NCBI GenBank assembly: GCA_947482125.1
Contig: CANKIV010000003.1
Location: 1-40,538 of the forward strand
DNA length: 40,538 nt
From: Alphaproteobacteria bacterium
GTDB taxonomy: Bacteria; Pseudomonadota; Alphaproteobacteria; Micropepsales; Micropepsaceae
Reading direction: 5' to 3'
Under the pieces are notes generated by a model. That model saw only the letters and a program-made list of their open reading frames with translations. It made no database searches and had not been told where the DNA came from. Below are positions 8,264 to 18,249 of the stretch, piece after piece (positions within the stretch are counted from its first letter, which is position 1; every line of letters begins with the position of its first letter). Made by a program: the position numbers and the translations under genes.

Positions 8264-9538
8264 TCAGGCCGTCGCGGCCAGGGCCTCGGCAAAGCGCCCG
8301 GGCAGCTTCGCGCCGGTGAAATCCGCCCCTTCGATCTCGGTGTCGCGCATGTCGGCGTCGCCGAGATTGGCGTAGGAGGCATCGCAGCCCGACAGGCGGG
8401 CGCGGCGCAAATCCGAACCGCGGAAATCGGCATAGCGGGCCTGGGCATTGTCCAGCCGCGCCGGCAGCAGGCGTCCGCCCGCGATCATCAGCGGGCCCAG
8501 CTTGGTGTCGCGCAGGTCGGCATGGTTGAGCTGCGCGCCCGAAAGATTGACGCCGCGCAGGTCCGCGCCGCCCAGCTTGGCCGAGCGCAGGTCGCAGCCC
8601 GCCAGGTTGGAGCCTTGCAGCGAGGCGCCTTCCAGGTTGACGCCATAGAACAGCGCGTCGGGCGCGATCAGGGCGGTGAGCATGCGGTGGGAAAGGGAGG
8701 TGACGTGGCGCAGGTCCATGCCGGTGAGGTCGGCGGGCTTGCCGTCGCGGCCATTGCTTTCGGCCCAGCGGGTATGGTCTTCCAGCAGCTTGTCGACGAT
8801 CAGCACCTGGTTGACGTCGGGCACGGCCGCTTCGGTGAGGATCTTGCTCATGTCCGCGCCATGGGTGGTGGCGAAATCCATGGTCGCGCCGATCAGGATG
8901 CAGCCCGCCATGTCGGCGCCGGTCAGGTTGCAGCCCGACAGGTCGGCATTTTCCAGGTTGGCGCCGGTCAGGCGGGCCTGGCGCAGGTTGGCGCGGGTCA
9001 GGCGGCAGCCCTTCATGATGGCGTCGGTGAAATCGGCCTGCACCGCCATGGCGCCGGTCATCTTGGCGCCCGACAGGTTGGCGCTGTTCATCATCGCCGC
9101 CGGCAATTCCGAAGCGCCGATGTCATGCTGCAGCACGCGCAGGTTTCCGTATTTGTCCTTTTCCGCGATGGTGCCTTCGCGCAGGTCCGCCTCGTAGAGA
9201 TCGGTGCCGATCAGGTTGGCGCCGCGCAAGGATGCCCCGCGCATGTCGGCGCGACGCATCGAGGCGCCGGAAAGATTGCAGCGGCGCAGGTCGGCGCCGA
9301 AGAAGCTGGCCGTGTCGAGCTTGGCGCCGGCGAAATTGGTTTCTTCCATCACCGCGCCGGTGAAGTCGGCATCGGCCAGGTTTCGCCCCGCCAGGTCGAG
9401 GCCGGAGACATCGCAGAAGGCGAACACGGCGCGCGCCCCGCCCATGCGGCCGGAATAGAGCATTTCGTGGCGCGCGATGGCCGCGCTCACGTCCTTTTGG
9501 GTCAGCTTGGCGAAGCCTGTATGGCGGGCGCTGGTCAT
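8264..9538 (-). CDS. Pentapeptide-repeat protein
   Basis: Many A(D/N)LXX repeats in several blocks separated by a non-repeat linker (LLEDHTRWAESNGRDGKPADLTG); start chosen at MTSARHTG. Confidence 0.92.
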   Translation of the reverse strand: MTSARHTGFAKLTQKDVSAAIARHEMLYSGRMGGARAVFAFCDVSGLDLAGRNLADADFTGAVMEETNFAGAKLDTASFFGADLRRCNLSGASMRRADMRGASLRGANLIGTDLYEADLREGTIAEKDKYGNLRVLQHDIGASELPAAMMNSANLSGAKMTGAMAVQADFTDAIMKGCRLTRANLRQARLTGANLENADLSGCNLTGADMAGCILIGATMDFATTHGADMSKILTEAAVPDVNQVLIVDKLLEDHTRWAESNGRDGKPADLTGMDLRHVTSLSHRMLTALIAPDALFYGVNLEGASLQGSNLAGCDLRSAKLGGADLRGVNLSGAQLNHADLRDTKLGPLMIAGGRLLPARLDNAQARYADFRGSDLRRARLSGCDASYANLGDADMRDTEIEGADFTGAKLPGRFAEALAATA

Positions 9539-9904
9539 GTCAAAAAATTCACGGGTTGAGGCTTTTCTCCCCCGATTTTGCGCGTCCAGACCTAATGTCC
9601 CATTAATAAGCGCGCCAATGCCCGGTAATAAGCCGGCCAAGGCCCCGTTTCGCCGGAGTTATTTGGGGGGCGGGGGCGCTCCACGCGCGAAATTTGCTGT
9701 TGAACCGGGACCATAGCCGGGTACAAAGGCGCTGGCAGGACCCCTTAGACCCCCATTGGGGCGGCGGGTGTCCTGGCACAGGACAAACGGGTGGGCTGCC
9801 GGCGATTTCGACGCCAGGTGGCGGGTTCGGATGCGGACCTTCCCTACAGGCAATGCCGGGACCACGACCGTGAGCCTAGTGCAGGAATTTTGAAAGAGGT
9901 TGCG

Positions 9905-12900
9905 TTGACCAAGCACCGTTTGATGCTTTCCGCCGCTGCGGCTGCCCTGCTGGCGGCCGTTCCCGCCGCGCGCGCCGACATCACCGTCTCCACCAACACC
10001 ACCGCGCCGCTGTCCACCAGCACATCCGGCAACATCATCATCGCGGCCACCGGCGGCATTGGCATCACCACCGCGGCCATCGCGGCGGCGACGATCGGCT
10101 CCAACCATTCGTTGAACAATGGCGGCTTTCTCGCCAACACCGGCACCAGCGACGCCATTGGCGTGGCGATCAACACCTCCGCCGGCAATATCTTTCCCAA
10201 TTCGGCAGGCCTGACCTCAACCGGCACGATCGATCTTGCCGGGGCCGGCGCCGGCAAGAAGGGCATCTATGTCTATGGCGGCAAGACCCTGTATGCCCCC
10301 ATCACCCTGACGTCGCTGACCGCCAGCACCGTCGGCGCCCAGGTCACCGCCACCCAATCCAGCATGCTGATCCAGGGCGACAGTTCCGTCGCCTTCCATC
10401 TGGCCTCGGACACCACGATCACCAGCAACATCCTGTTCGGCGGCGGCGGCGTCATCCAGAACGCCGCCCAAGGGTCCACCCAGTCCAATTCGGTCATCTT
10501 CTTTCTCGACGGCAAGGTGAACGGCAACTTCGTCAACAGCGGCGCCCTGTCGGGCGCCGGCCCCGGCCTGATCGGCATCCAGGTCAATGGCGGCATCAAT
10601 TCCTGCGCCAGCGATGCGGGCAAGCCCGCGGGCTTTGCCTGCCCCACCGTTTCGGGCGGCAGCTTCGTCAATTCCGGCGCCATCTCGCTGGTCGGCACCG
10701 GCACGCCCAATGCGCGCGGCGGCAATGCGGAAAGCGGCTCGGCCATCGTCATCGCCAGCTCCATCGCCGGCGGCTTCGTCAATGCCGGTCCGGGCACCTC
10801 CAGCAACATTCCCACGGCGCTGATCTCGTCCAACGGCATCGTCAACGCCACCGTGGTGGCGCCGACCTTCCTGATCGATCCGGCCAGGTCGGTGTCCGCC
10901 ACCACGCTCACCCCGCGCGGTTCGGCCATCCTGGGGCCGGTCACCGCCGACATTGATGCGGTCAATCCCGGCTATTCCTTCATCAACCGCGGCAACATCT
11001 ACGCCCAGCCGATGGATCCGCAGCTGTCCACCGCGGCCCTGGTGATCCAGGGCACCAGCAGCGCCATCGTCACCTGCCTCAGCGCCTCGGTGGGTACTTG
11101 CACCGGCGTCAACGCCAATCCGGCGCTGAACACCGGCGGCTTCCTCAGCACCGGCGACATCACGGCCCTGGCCGCGACCAACATCACCAACCGCAACGCC
11201 GGGACCATCTCGGCCACCGCCATGTATATCGGTGACTTCGCCACCGTTCCGCGCATCGACATCATGAAGCAGACCGTCGGCGGCACCACCTTGACGCCGG
11301 GCTCGATCACCGCCGGGGTCTCGGGCGTGGGACAGGGCAGCGCCACGGCTTTGACCATCGCCACCAACGCGGTGGTCCCTGCCATCAATATCGGCCGCGG
11401 CGCCACCATAACCGCCACCGCGGAAACCAATACCACCACGCCGGCCCGTGACGTGGCCACCGCCACCACGCCCTTCACGCTGCTCTCGCAGGCCATTGTG
11501 GACCAGTCCGGCAGCCTCAAGCTGATCAACAATGCCGGCACCGTCAAAGCCGCCAACACGCCCCTGACGCCCCAGGCGGGCACGGTGGTGGTCAACATCC
11601 AGCGCGCCATTGACCTGTCGTCCTCCACCACCGGCGGCACCACCGTCAACAATAGCGGCGTCCTCCTGGGCGACGTGCTGTTCAGCTCGGCCGGCAACGG
11701 CAACACGCTGAATGTCGGCAATACCGGCGCGGCTGGCACGGCCAACGCCACCGGCGTGATCAACACACCCACCAACTATGCGGTGGTGGGCGAATCCTTC
11801 ACCAGCCGCCCGAGCAACGGCGCGCCGACCACCGGCGCGACCCTGCTGACCTTCGGCTCTGGCCAGGGTCACCGGCTGCATGTCGGCGGCTATGGTTATG
11901 TCAACGCCGACATCCGCGCCGGCGTCAGCGCGCTGGATGTGCAGGTGGACAATAACGGCCAGCTTTTCATCGCCAACACCGCCACCTCGCTGCAGGCCAA
12001 CAACTTCTTCACCCAGACGAATGCCACTGTCGGCCTGTCCATCGCCCAGGCCAATCTCAACAGCCTGAATCCGGTGGTGCAGGCCAACAACGTCAATATT
12101 TCGGGCGCCCAGCTGGCGCTGCAGTTCGGCACCTTCATTTCCTCGGGCTTCACCGCCGCCTCGGTCGCCGCCCCCACGGTGCAGACCGTCACACTTTTCC
12201 GCGCTCCGGTCCTGACCGACACCTCCCTGGCGGACCAGAATGCGCTGCTGGGCCAGAACACGCCCTTCCTGTTCGAAACCCCGGCGGAAAGCCGGATCGC
12301 GCCCTTGGCGCTCGGCACCTCCGGTGGCCAGACGACCCTGGTGCTGCAGCTCAAGCCGCGTTCGGTCAACGCGCTGAACGCTGATGGCTCGCCGGGCCTC
12401 AACCTGTCGGGCGACGCCCGGAACCAGTTCCCCTTCATTGCGGCGGCGCTTTCCACCGACAACGACCTGGGCGCGGCGGTGGCCACCAGCATGACCGTCT
12501 ACAACACGCCCAACGTGGCTTCGAGCGGCATCAATGTGCTGGCCAGCCAGCAGCAGGCCTCGCAGGTCTTCTCGCAATTCTCGCCTGACGTTTCGGGCGG
12601 CACGCGCGAAATCGCCATCCTGATCACCGACCAGGCCACCGGCCCGGTGGCGGCGCGCCAGCGCCTGCTGCGCCAGTATGGCAAGGTGCCGGGCGAAATG
12701 ACGCTCTGGGCCGAGGAGTTCACCGGCCAGATCAACAACAAGGGCCGGGTTGGCGGCTCGGGCACGCTGTCCTCCTACAAGGATCACGGCTTCGGCTTCG
12801 CGCTGGGCGTGGATGGCGGGTCCCCGCGCAACGGCTGGTACGGCGGCGCCTTCACTTTCTATACCGGCGATGTCTCCCAGCAGCTGCCGCGCGCCACCAA

Positions 12901-13558
12901 GACCAACACCCAGTGGTTCATGCTGACCGGCTATACCCATTGGCAGGGCCGCAAGGTGTTCCTGGACACCCAGCTCAGCGCCGCTTACGGCCAGCTCAAC
13001 ACCACCCGTCCGCTGGCGGTGGCCGGCACGACGCGCATCGCCGAGAGCAAGCGCGCCGCCGCGATGGGCGCGATCGGCGCCAAGGGCGGCGTGATGCTGA
13101 AGTTCCTGGGCATCGACACCGACCCCTATATCAGCTTCGACGGCCTGACCATGCGCGAAGAGGGCTATATTGAAACCGGCGGCGGTCCGGGCTTCAACCT
13201 GCAGGTCGGCTCCTACTACGCCAACTCGGCGCGCACCGCGCTGGGCGTGGACTTCAAGAAATCGGTGTCGGTATGGGGCATGGACCTGACGCCTGGCGGG
13301 CGGGTCGGCTATCGCTACGAACTTCTGGGCCAGCCGGTGAAGGTCAAGGCCGGTTTCGAATCCACCGGCGGCCTGGGCACGGCCGGCAATGTCCTGACCT
13401 TCGTCGGTCCCGATCCGGACAAGGGCAACGTGCTTGCGGGCGCCAGCCTGGGCCTGGGCACCGACACCTGGCATGTGGGCGTGAATTACGACTGGGTGCG
13501 CGGCAACAACGGCTCGACCACCCAGGTCGGCATCATCAGCGTGCTGGGCAAAATCTAA
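9905..13558 (+). CDS. Large autotransporter-like protein with passenger and C-terminal beta-barrel
   Basis: Signal peptide MTKHRLMLSAAAAALLAAVPAARA (TTG start, or ATG 9923), Ser/Thr/Asn/Gly-rich repetitive passenger, C-terminal barrel (MTLWAEEFTGQ...GYRYELLGQPVKVKAGFESTGG...VGVNYDWVRG). Confidence 0.85.
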   Translation: MTKHRLMLSAAAAALLAAVPAARADITVSTNTTAPLSTSTSGNIIIAATGGIGITTAAIAAATIGSNHSLNNGGFLANTGTSDAIGVAINTSAGNIFPNSAGLTSTGTIDLAGAGAGKKGIYVYGGKTLYAPITLTSLTASTVGAQVTATQSSMLIQGDSSVAFHLASDTTITSNILFGGGGVIQNAAQGSTQSNSVIFFLDGKVNGNFVNSGALSGAGPGLIGIQVNGGINSCASDAGKPAGFACPTVSGGSFVNSGAISLVGTGTPNARGGNAESGSAIVIASSIAGGFVNAGPGTSSNIPTALISSNGIVNATVVAPTFLIDPARSVSATTLTPRGSAILGPVTADIDAVNPGYSFINRGNIYAQPMDPQLSTAALVIQGTSSAIVTCLSASVGTCTGVNANPALNTGGFLSTGDITALAATNITNRNAGTISATAMYIGDFATVPRIDIMKQTVGGTTLTPGSITAGVSGVGQGSATALTIATNAVVPAINIGRGATITATAETNTTTPARDVATATTPFTLLSQAIVDQSGSLKLINNAGTVKAANTPLTPQAGTVVVNIQRAIDLSSSTTGGTTVNNSGVLLGDVLFSSAGNGNTLNVGNTGAAGTANATGVINTPTNYAVVGESFTSRPSNGAPTTGATLLTFGSGQGHRLHVGGYGYVNADIRAGVSALDVQVDNNGQLFIANTATSLQANNFFTQTNATVGLSIAQANLNSLNPVVQANNVNISGAQLALQFGTFISSGFTAASVAAPTVQTVTLFRAPVLTDTSLADQNALLGQNTPFLFETPAESRIAPLALGTSGGQTTLVLQLKPRSVNALNADGSPGLNLSGDARNQFPFIAAALSTDNDLGAAVATSMTVYNTPNVASSGINVLASQQQASQVFSQFSPDVSGGTREIAILITDQATGPVAARQRLLRQYGKVPGEMTLWAEEFTGQINNKGRVGGSGTLSSYKDHGFGFALGVDGGSPRNGWYGGAFTFYTGDVSQQLPRATKTNTQWFMLTGYTHWQGRKVFLDTQLSAAYGQLNTTRPLAVAGTTRIAESKRAAAMGAIGAKGGVMLKFLGIDTDPYISFDGLTMREEGYIETGGGPGFNLQVGSYYANSARTALGVDFKKSVSVWGMDLTPGGRVGYRYELLGQPVKVKAGFESTGGLGTAGNVLTFVGPDPDKGNVLAGASLGLGTDTWHVGVNYDWVRGNNGSTTQVGIISVLGKI

Positions 13559-13577
13559 AAAACATTCGCGAAAAGAC

Positions 13578-13609
13578 AAAACCCGCCGTCGCAAGACGGC
13601 GGGTTTTTT
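13578..13609 (+). terminator. Rho-independent terminator
   Basis: AAACCCGCCGTC-GCAA-GACGGCGGGTTTTTT. Confidence 0.93.
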
Positions 13610-13696
13610 GTTCGTAGCCACAGGGGTGTTGATGTGGTCACAAATCCGCCCAAGATGACGGGCGAAGATCGCCGCACAAGCCAAAGGGGGATTTCC

Positions 13697-14566
13697 ATGA
13701 AGACTATTGCCGTCGCCATTATCGCGTTGCTGGCCGCATCCAGCGGCGCCATCGCCCAGACCTCGGTTTCGCCCAGCGAGGCGGAATCCCGCCCCGAAAG
13801 CATGGCCGTGGGGCCGGACGGCACGCTGTATCTGGGCTCGCAGAAGGACGCGCGGATCTACCGCGCGGCGCCCGGCCAGGCCGTGGCCCAGCAGTTCATC
13901 GACATGCGCCCCTCGGCCTTCGTGCTTGGCGTCCTGGCCGACGGGCCTTCCAACACGCTGTGGGCCTGCGAGATGGTCAGCATGAACCGCGGCTCGCCGC
14001 TGCTGAAAGGCAAGGGCATACTGCGCAGCTTCGACCTGAAGACCGGCGCGCCGAAGGTGAATATCCCGCTGCCCGAGGAAACCAACATCTGCAATGATTT
14101 CGTCGTCGGCCCGGACAAGGCGCTGTATGTCGCCGACACCTCCAACGCCAAGATCCTGCGCCTGCGCCCCGGCGCAGCCAGCTTTGAAATCGTGAGCCAC
14201 AATTCGGCGCTGTATGGCGCCGACGGCCTCACCTTCCTGGACGGGCAGCTTTACGTGAACACGGTGTGGGCGGGCGGCCTCTACCGCATTCCGGACGCCA
14301 CCTCCGCCAAGCCGGGCAACCCGGTGCAGGTCCACACCCCGCGCGTGCTCAAGTCGCCCGACGGCATGCGGGCGCAGGGCGGGGTGATGTACCTGGCCGA
14401 AAGCGGCAACGGCACCGTCAGCGCCGTCACGGTGAAGGACGACGTCGCCACCCTGAAGACGCTCAGGACCGGTCTTGAAGGGCCCTGCGCGCTGGAGCCG
14501 CACGGCAAGACGTTGTGGGTGGTGGAGCGGCCCGCCAGCCGCGTGACGGCGGTGCCGATCCCCTGA
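13697..14566 (+). CDS. Secreted SMP-30/gluconolactonase-like beta-propeller protein
   Basis: Signal peptide MKTIAVAIIALLAASSGAIAQ; repeating VGPDGTLYLGS / VGPDKALYVADTSNAKILRLRPG blades. Confidence 0.8.
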   Translation: MKTIAVAIIALLAASSGAIAQTSVSPSEAESRPESMAVGPDGTLYLGSQKDARIYRAAPGQAVAQQFIDMRPSAFVLGVLADGPSNTLWACEMVSMNRGSPLLKGKGILRSFDLKTGAPKVNIPLPEETNICNDFVVGPDKALYVADTSNAKILRLRPGAASFEIVSHNSALYGADGLTFLDGQLYVNTVWAGGLYRIPDATSAKPGNPVQVHTPRVLKSPDGMRAQGGVMYLAESGNGTVSAVTVKDDVATLKTLRTGLEGPCALEPHGKTLWVVERPASRVTAVPIP

Positions 14567-14589
14567 ACCTGGAAACAGCCGTAAAATGA

Positions 14590-14619
14590 AAAACCCCGCC
14601 AGCGATGGTGGGGTTTTTT
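14590..14619 (+). terminator. Rho-independent terminator
   Basis: AAACCCCGCC-AGCGAT-GGTGGGGTTTTTT. Confidence 0.85.
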
Positions 14620-14625
14620 GTCGGT

Positions 14626-14747
14626 GTCATTCCCGGCGAGCATCGCGAGCGATGCGAGGGAAGGGAATCCAGGCGGTGCCGTTCGCGCAGGTTTAAATGC
14701 CTGGATTCCCTTCCCCTCGGCGCAAGCGCGCCTCGGCCGGGAATGAC
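14626..14747. repeat. Palindromic intergenic repeat element, copy 1
   Basis: GTCATTCCCGGC...GCCGGGAATGAC terminal inverted repeat with nested GGGAATCCAGG/CCTGGATTCCC; similar to 21745-21876. Confidence 0.88.
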
Positions 14748-14756
14748 AGGATGAGG

Positions 14757-15215
14757 TTACCAGCTTCCGGTGTTGGGCATGGAGGCCCAGGGTTCTTTGG
14801 GGGGCAGGGTGCCTTCCTGCAAAAGCTCGATGGAGATGCCGTCGGGCGAGCGGATGAAGGCCATGTGGCCGTCGCGCGGCGGGCGGTTGATGGTGACACC
14901 GCCGTCCATCAGCTTCTGGCACACCGCATAGATGTCCCCCACGCGATAGGCGAGATGCCCGAAATTGCGCCCGCCGGCATACCCCTTCTCGTCCCAGTTA
15001 TAGGTGAGCTCGATCACCGGGCTCTCGGCGGCCAGCTCGGTGCTGGCCTCGGCCCGGATGCGTTTGGCGTCATCGGGCGTGGCCAGAAACACCAATGTAA
15101 ACCGGCCTTTTTCGTTCTCCATGCGGCGGACCTCCACCAGCCCCAGCTTGCCCACGTAGAAATCCAGCGAGGCGTCCAGGTCGGAAACACGCACCATGGT
15201 ATGCAGATATCGCAT
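14757..15215 (-). CDS. gloA: VOC-family lactoylglutathione lyase (glyoxalase I)
   Basis: [26 protein letters not shown]...[30 protein letters not shown]...[11 protein letters not shown]. Confidence 0.92.
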   Translation of the reverse strand: MRYLHTMVRVSDLDASLDFYVGKLGLVEVRRMENEKGRFTLVFLATPDDAKRIRAEASTELAAESPVIELTYNWDEKGYAGGRNFGHLAYRVGDIYAVCQKLMDGGVTINRPPRDGHMAFIRSPDGISIELLQEGTLPPKEPWASMPNTGSW

Positions 15216-15742
15216 TGATCATTCGTCCTTCGTGATTGTCGCAAGAATCCTTATCGCCGTTCGCCGGCGCATGACATCGCCAAGCATCGCCAACAAATGA
15301 GACAAAGCAACAATGTCGCAAGGGAACCTGCGGCTTGCAAAAAAACGATGCATTCCTGTGCGCCGCTGCACACGAAATCGCGACTGCCGGATGCATGAGT
15401 CTATACGCAAAATTACGAATTCCATCATTGCTTCCGAGGTTTAACCTCGACCAAAGCCCATGTTGCAGATGCGAAGTGAGCAGCCGCAAAATGCATCAAC
15501 TGTCGTGGGGAAAAGCTTTGCCTCCGACAGGGATAGTGGGATGATGAGAGGGCTGCGGGAGAAGGAACAGTTATGCCTCTTGCAAAGAGCATAACCGATT
15601 GCTTTAAAAGCGGCCGGCAAGGCGCCAGTCATAGGCGCCAGGTTGGGTAAACTTCGGGTTTAGACTTAAATCGATCTCGAAGAGTTTTTGTCGGACCGGG
15701 CGCAGCAGGTGCCGGGTCTTTTCCTGTCTTGAGTGAGAGCGC

Positions 15743-16366
15743 ATGGAACGTCCAAATCATCTGCACATCGAAGAGAAGAGCGCCGCCAGCCGCGCCAGCA
15801 GCGTCGCCATCGTGGCCGCCATTCATGTCGTTGCCATCCTCGGCCTGGTCGCCGCCCTGAACCAGGGTGCGATCATGGAACAGCTGGCCGACATCAAGGC
15901 GACCGTCGAAGCGGAAAAGACACCGCCCAAGGCCCCGCCGCCGCCGCCGCCGGATCTGGTGAAGCCGCCGCCGCCGGTCGCCATCGTTCCCGACTTCACG
16001 GTCGCCACCGCGCCGCCGCCCGCCGCCGTCACCACCGCGCCCAAGCCGCCGCCGGCCCCGCCGAAGGCCGTGGCCAGCAGCGACCCGCTGCGCCCCATCG
16101 CCCGCACGCGCACCCTGCCGCCCTATCCGCCGATCTCGGTGCGCCTGAATGAATCGGGCACCACCCTGATGGAAGTCCACATCACCACCGAAGGTAATGT
16201 GGACGACTGCAAGGTCATCACCTCCTCCAGCTCGGAACGCCTCGACCAGGCCGCCTGCGATCACGTCAAGCGCGTGTGGCGCTGGCAGCCGCCGACCAAC
16301 CAGGGCGCCCCCATCGCCGTTTCGACCCGCGTCTCGGTCAAATGGGACCTTAAAGACGCCAGGTAA
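15743..16366 (+). CDS. TonB-family energy transducer
   Basis: N-terminal TM segment, Pro-rich spacer (PPKAPPPPPPDLVKPPPP), TonB C-terminal domain with YPP and VKWDL ending. Confidence 0.88.
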   Translation: MERPNHLHIEEKSAASRASSVAIVAAIHVVAILGLVAALNQGAIMEQLADIKATVEAEKTPPKAPPPPPPDLVKPPPPVAIVPDFTVATAPPPAAVTTAPKPPPAPPKAVASSDPLRPIARTRTLPPYPPISVRLNESGTTLMEVHITTEGNVDDCKVITSSSSERLDQAACDHVKRVWRWQPPTNQGAPIAVSTRVSVKWDLKDAR

Positions 16367-16411
16367 TCCTCATCTCACCTCATTAATCTGAATTTTCACG
16401 GAGTAAGAAAA

Positions 16412-17251
16412 ATGAACTTCAAGAAACTGACGGTCGCTGTTGCCATCGTCGCCATGACCAGCCTGAGCGCCGTTGCTCCGGTTTACGCGCTGCAGGCCGC
16501 CGCGCCCGCCGCCGACGCCGCTGCCGCACCGGCCGCGGAACCGGCTGCTGCTCAGGCTCCTGCCGCCCCGACGGCCGCCGAAAAGGCTGCCGCTTCGGAC
16601 GCCCCCGTCCCGAACCAGTATTCGCTGGGTCACATCTGGGAAGAAGGCGACTGGATCTCCAAGGCGATCCTGGGCTGCCTGGCCATCATGTCGGCCGGCA
16701 CCTGGTACATCTTCTTCACCAAGTGGATCGACCAGCAGCGCATTCTCTCGCAGGCCCAGGTCGTCGAGAAGAAGTTCTGGACCTCCGCCACGCTGAATGA
16801 AGGCGTCGACAAGCTGCCGAAGAACTCCGTGTTCCGCGGCATCGCCGAAGCGGGCCTGAAGGCCTCGACCGGCGGCACCACCCTGGTGGGCATGAGCGAC
16901 TGGATCGGCATGACCCTGACCCGCCAGCTCGAAGACGCCAATGCGCGTCTGCAGGGCGGCATCGCGTTCCTGGGTTCGGTCGGTTCGGTCTCGCCGTTCG
17001 TCGGTCTGCTCGGAACCGTCATGGGCATCCTGAACGCCCTGATCGGCATCGGCGTCGCCGGCCAGGCCTCGATCGACAAGGTTGCCGGTCCCGTCGGCGA
17101 AGCGCTGATCATGACCGCTCTGGGTCTGGGCGTCGCGGTTCCGGCCGTGTTGCTCTACAACTACCTGATCCGCCGCAACAAGGTGATCACCGAGAAGCTG
17201 CGCGCCTTCGCGGGCGACCTGCAGGCCTATCTGATCAGCAAGAGCAAGTAG
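16412..17251 (+). CDS. exbB: MotA/TolQ/ExbB proton channel protein
   Basis: LGSVGSVSPFVGLLGTVMGILNALIGIGVAGQASIDKVAGPVGEALIMTALGLGVAVPAVLLYNY. Confidence 0.93.
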   Translation: MNFKKLTVAVAIVAMTSLSAVAPVYALQAAAPAADAAAAPAAEPAAAQAPAAPTAAEKAAASDAPVPNQYSLGHIWEEGDWISKAILGCLAIMSAGTWYIFFTKWIDQQRILSQAQVVEKKFWTSATLNEGVDKLPKNSVFRGIAEAGLKASTGGTTLVGMSDWIGMTLTRQLEDANARLQGGIAFLGSVGSVSPFVGLLGTVMGILNALIGIGVAGQASIDKVAGPVGEALIMTALGLGVAVPAVLLYNYLIRRNKVITEKLRAFAGDLQAYLISKSK

Positions 17252-17281
17252 TCGCACACACGCTGAATCGGAGTAACGCTT

Positions 17282-17737
17282 ATGGCCGTTGACGTCCAAC
17301 ATGCCGTCGAAGATGACGTTGCAGAGTTGAACGTTACGATCAACACGACACCGCTGGTGGACGTGATGCTCGTGATGCTCATCATCTTCCTCGTCACCAT
17401 CCCGGTGATCAACAAGACCGTTCCGCTTTCGCTGCCGACCTATCGCAATATCGTGACGGTGACGAAGCCGGAAAATATCGTGATCGCGGTGACCGAGGAC
17501 GAAACGATCTACTACAACAACGTTCCGGTCGATCAGCAGACTATGCGCCGCAACTTTGTCGATGCCCTGAAAGCCGCTCAGGCCGCGGGCATCGACTTCC
17601 CCGAAGTTCACATCCGCGGCGACAAGGGTGTGCGTTTCGAGGCGATCGGTCGCGTCATCCTGGCCTGTCAGCAGGCCGGTATCCAGAAAGTGGGCTTCGT
17701 CACCGAACCCCATGCTCTGGACGCCAGCAGCTATTGA
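17282..17737 (+). CDS. exbD: ExbD/TolR-family biopolymer transport protein (1)
   Basis: ELNVTINTTPLVDVMLVMLIIFLVTIPV. Confidence 0.92.
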   Translation: MAVDVQHAVEDDVAELNVTINTTPLVDVMLVMLIIFLVTIPVINKTVPLSLPTYRNIVTVTKPENIVIAVTEDETIYYNNVPVDQQTMRRNFVDALKAAQAAGIDFPEVHIRGDKGVRFEAIGRVILACQQAGIQKVGFVTEPHALDASSY

Positions 17738-17748
17738 GGTAATTCGCC

Positions 17749-18162
17749 ATGGCAATGAGTTCAGGTACAGCTGAAGGCGAAGTAATGGTGGAAATGAACA
17801 CCACGCCGTTGATCGACGTGATGCTCGTTCTTCTGACCCTTCTGATTATTACCCTGCCGATCCAGACTCACGCGGTGAAGCTGGACATGCCCGCCCCCAA
17901 CCCCAACCCGCCGACGGTCATTCCGGAGACGGTGGAGCTGGTGGTGGACTTTGACGGCACCGTCATCTGGAACGGTACGGCGGTGGATCGCTCGACCATG
18001 GACGCCTATCTGGCGGACGCGGCCAAGAAGGATCCGCAGCCCGAAATCCACGTCAGTCCCAACCGTCTGGCCAAATATGACGCGGTTGCCAGGGTGTTGG
18101 CGGATGCCCAGCGCCTGGGCGCCACCCATATTGGCTTCACGGGGATTGATCAGTATAACTAG
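17749..18162 (+). CDS. ExbD/TolR-family biopolymer transport protein (2)
   Basis: VMVEMNTTPLIDVMLVLLTLLIITLPIQTHAVKLDMP. Confidence 0.92.
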   Translation: MAMSSGTAEGEVMVEMNTTPLIDVMLVLLTLLIITLPIQTHAVKLDMPAPNPNPPTVIPETVELVVDFDGTVIWNGTAVDRSTMDAYLADAAKKDPQPEIHVSPNRLAKYDAVARVLADAQRLGATHIGFTGIDQYN

Positions 18163-18249
18163 GCTGTGAGGGTCACAGCCGTCGGTAAAAGCGTGCGGCG
18201 AACCCGCGCGCTTTTCCGTTTTTTAGACGAATGCGAAAGAGGTCGTGTA

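Noticed and set aside
8522-9559. 345-aa plus-strand ORF rich in QVGA repeats
   Set aside because: Exact antisense mirror of the pentapeptide repeats.
10217-14503. 1428-aa minus-strand ORF opposite the autotransporter and SMP-30-like gene
   Set aside because: His/Arg/Gly/Ala-rich composition with no domain; antisense shadow of high-GC coding sequence, spans two real genes and their terminator.
16370-17755. 461-aa minus-strand ORF over exbB/exbD
   Set aside because: Antisense shadow; plus strand encodes clear ExbB/ExbD.
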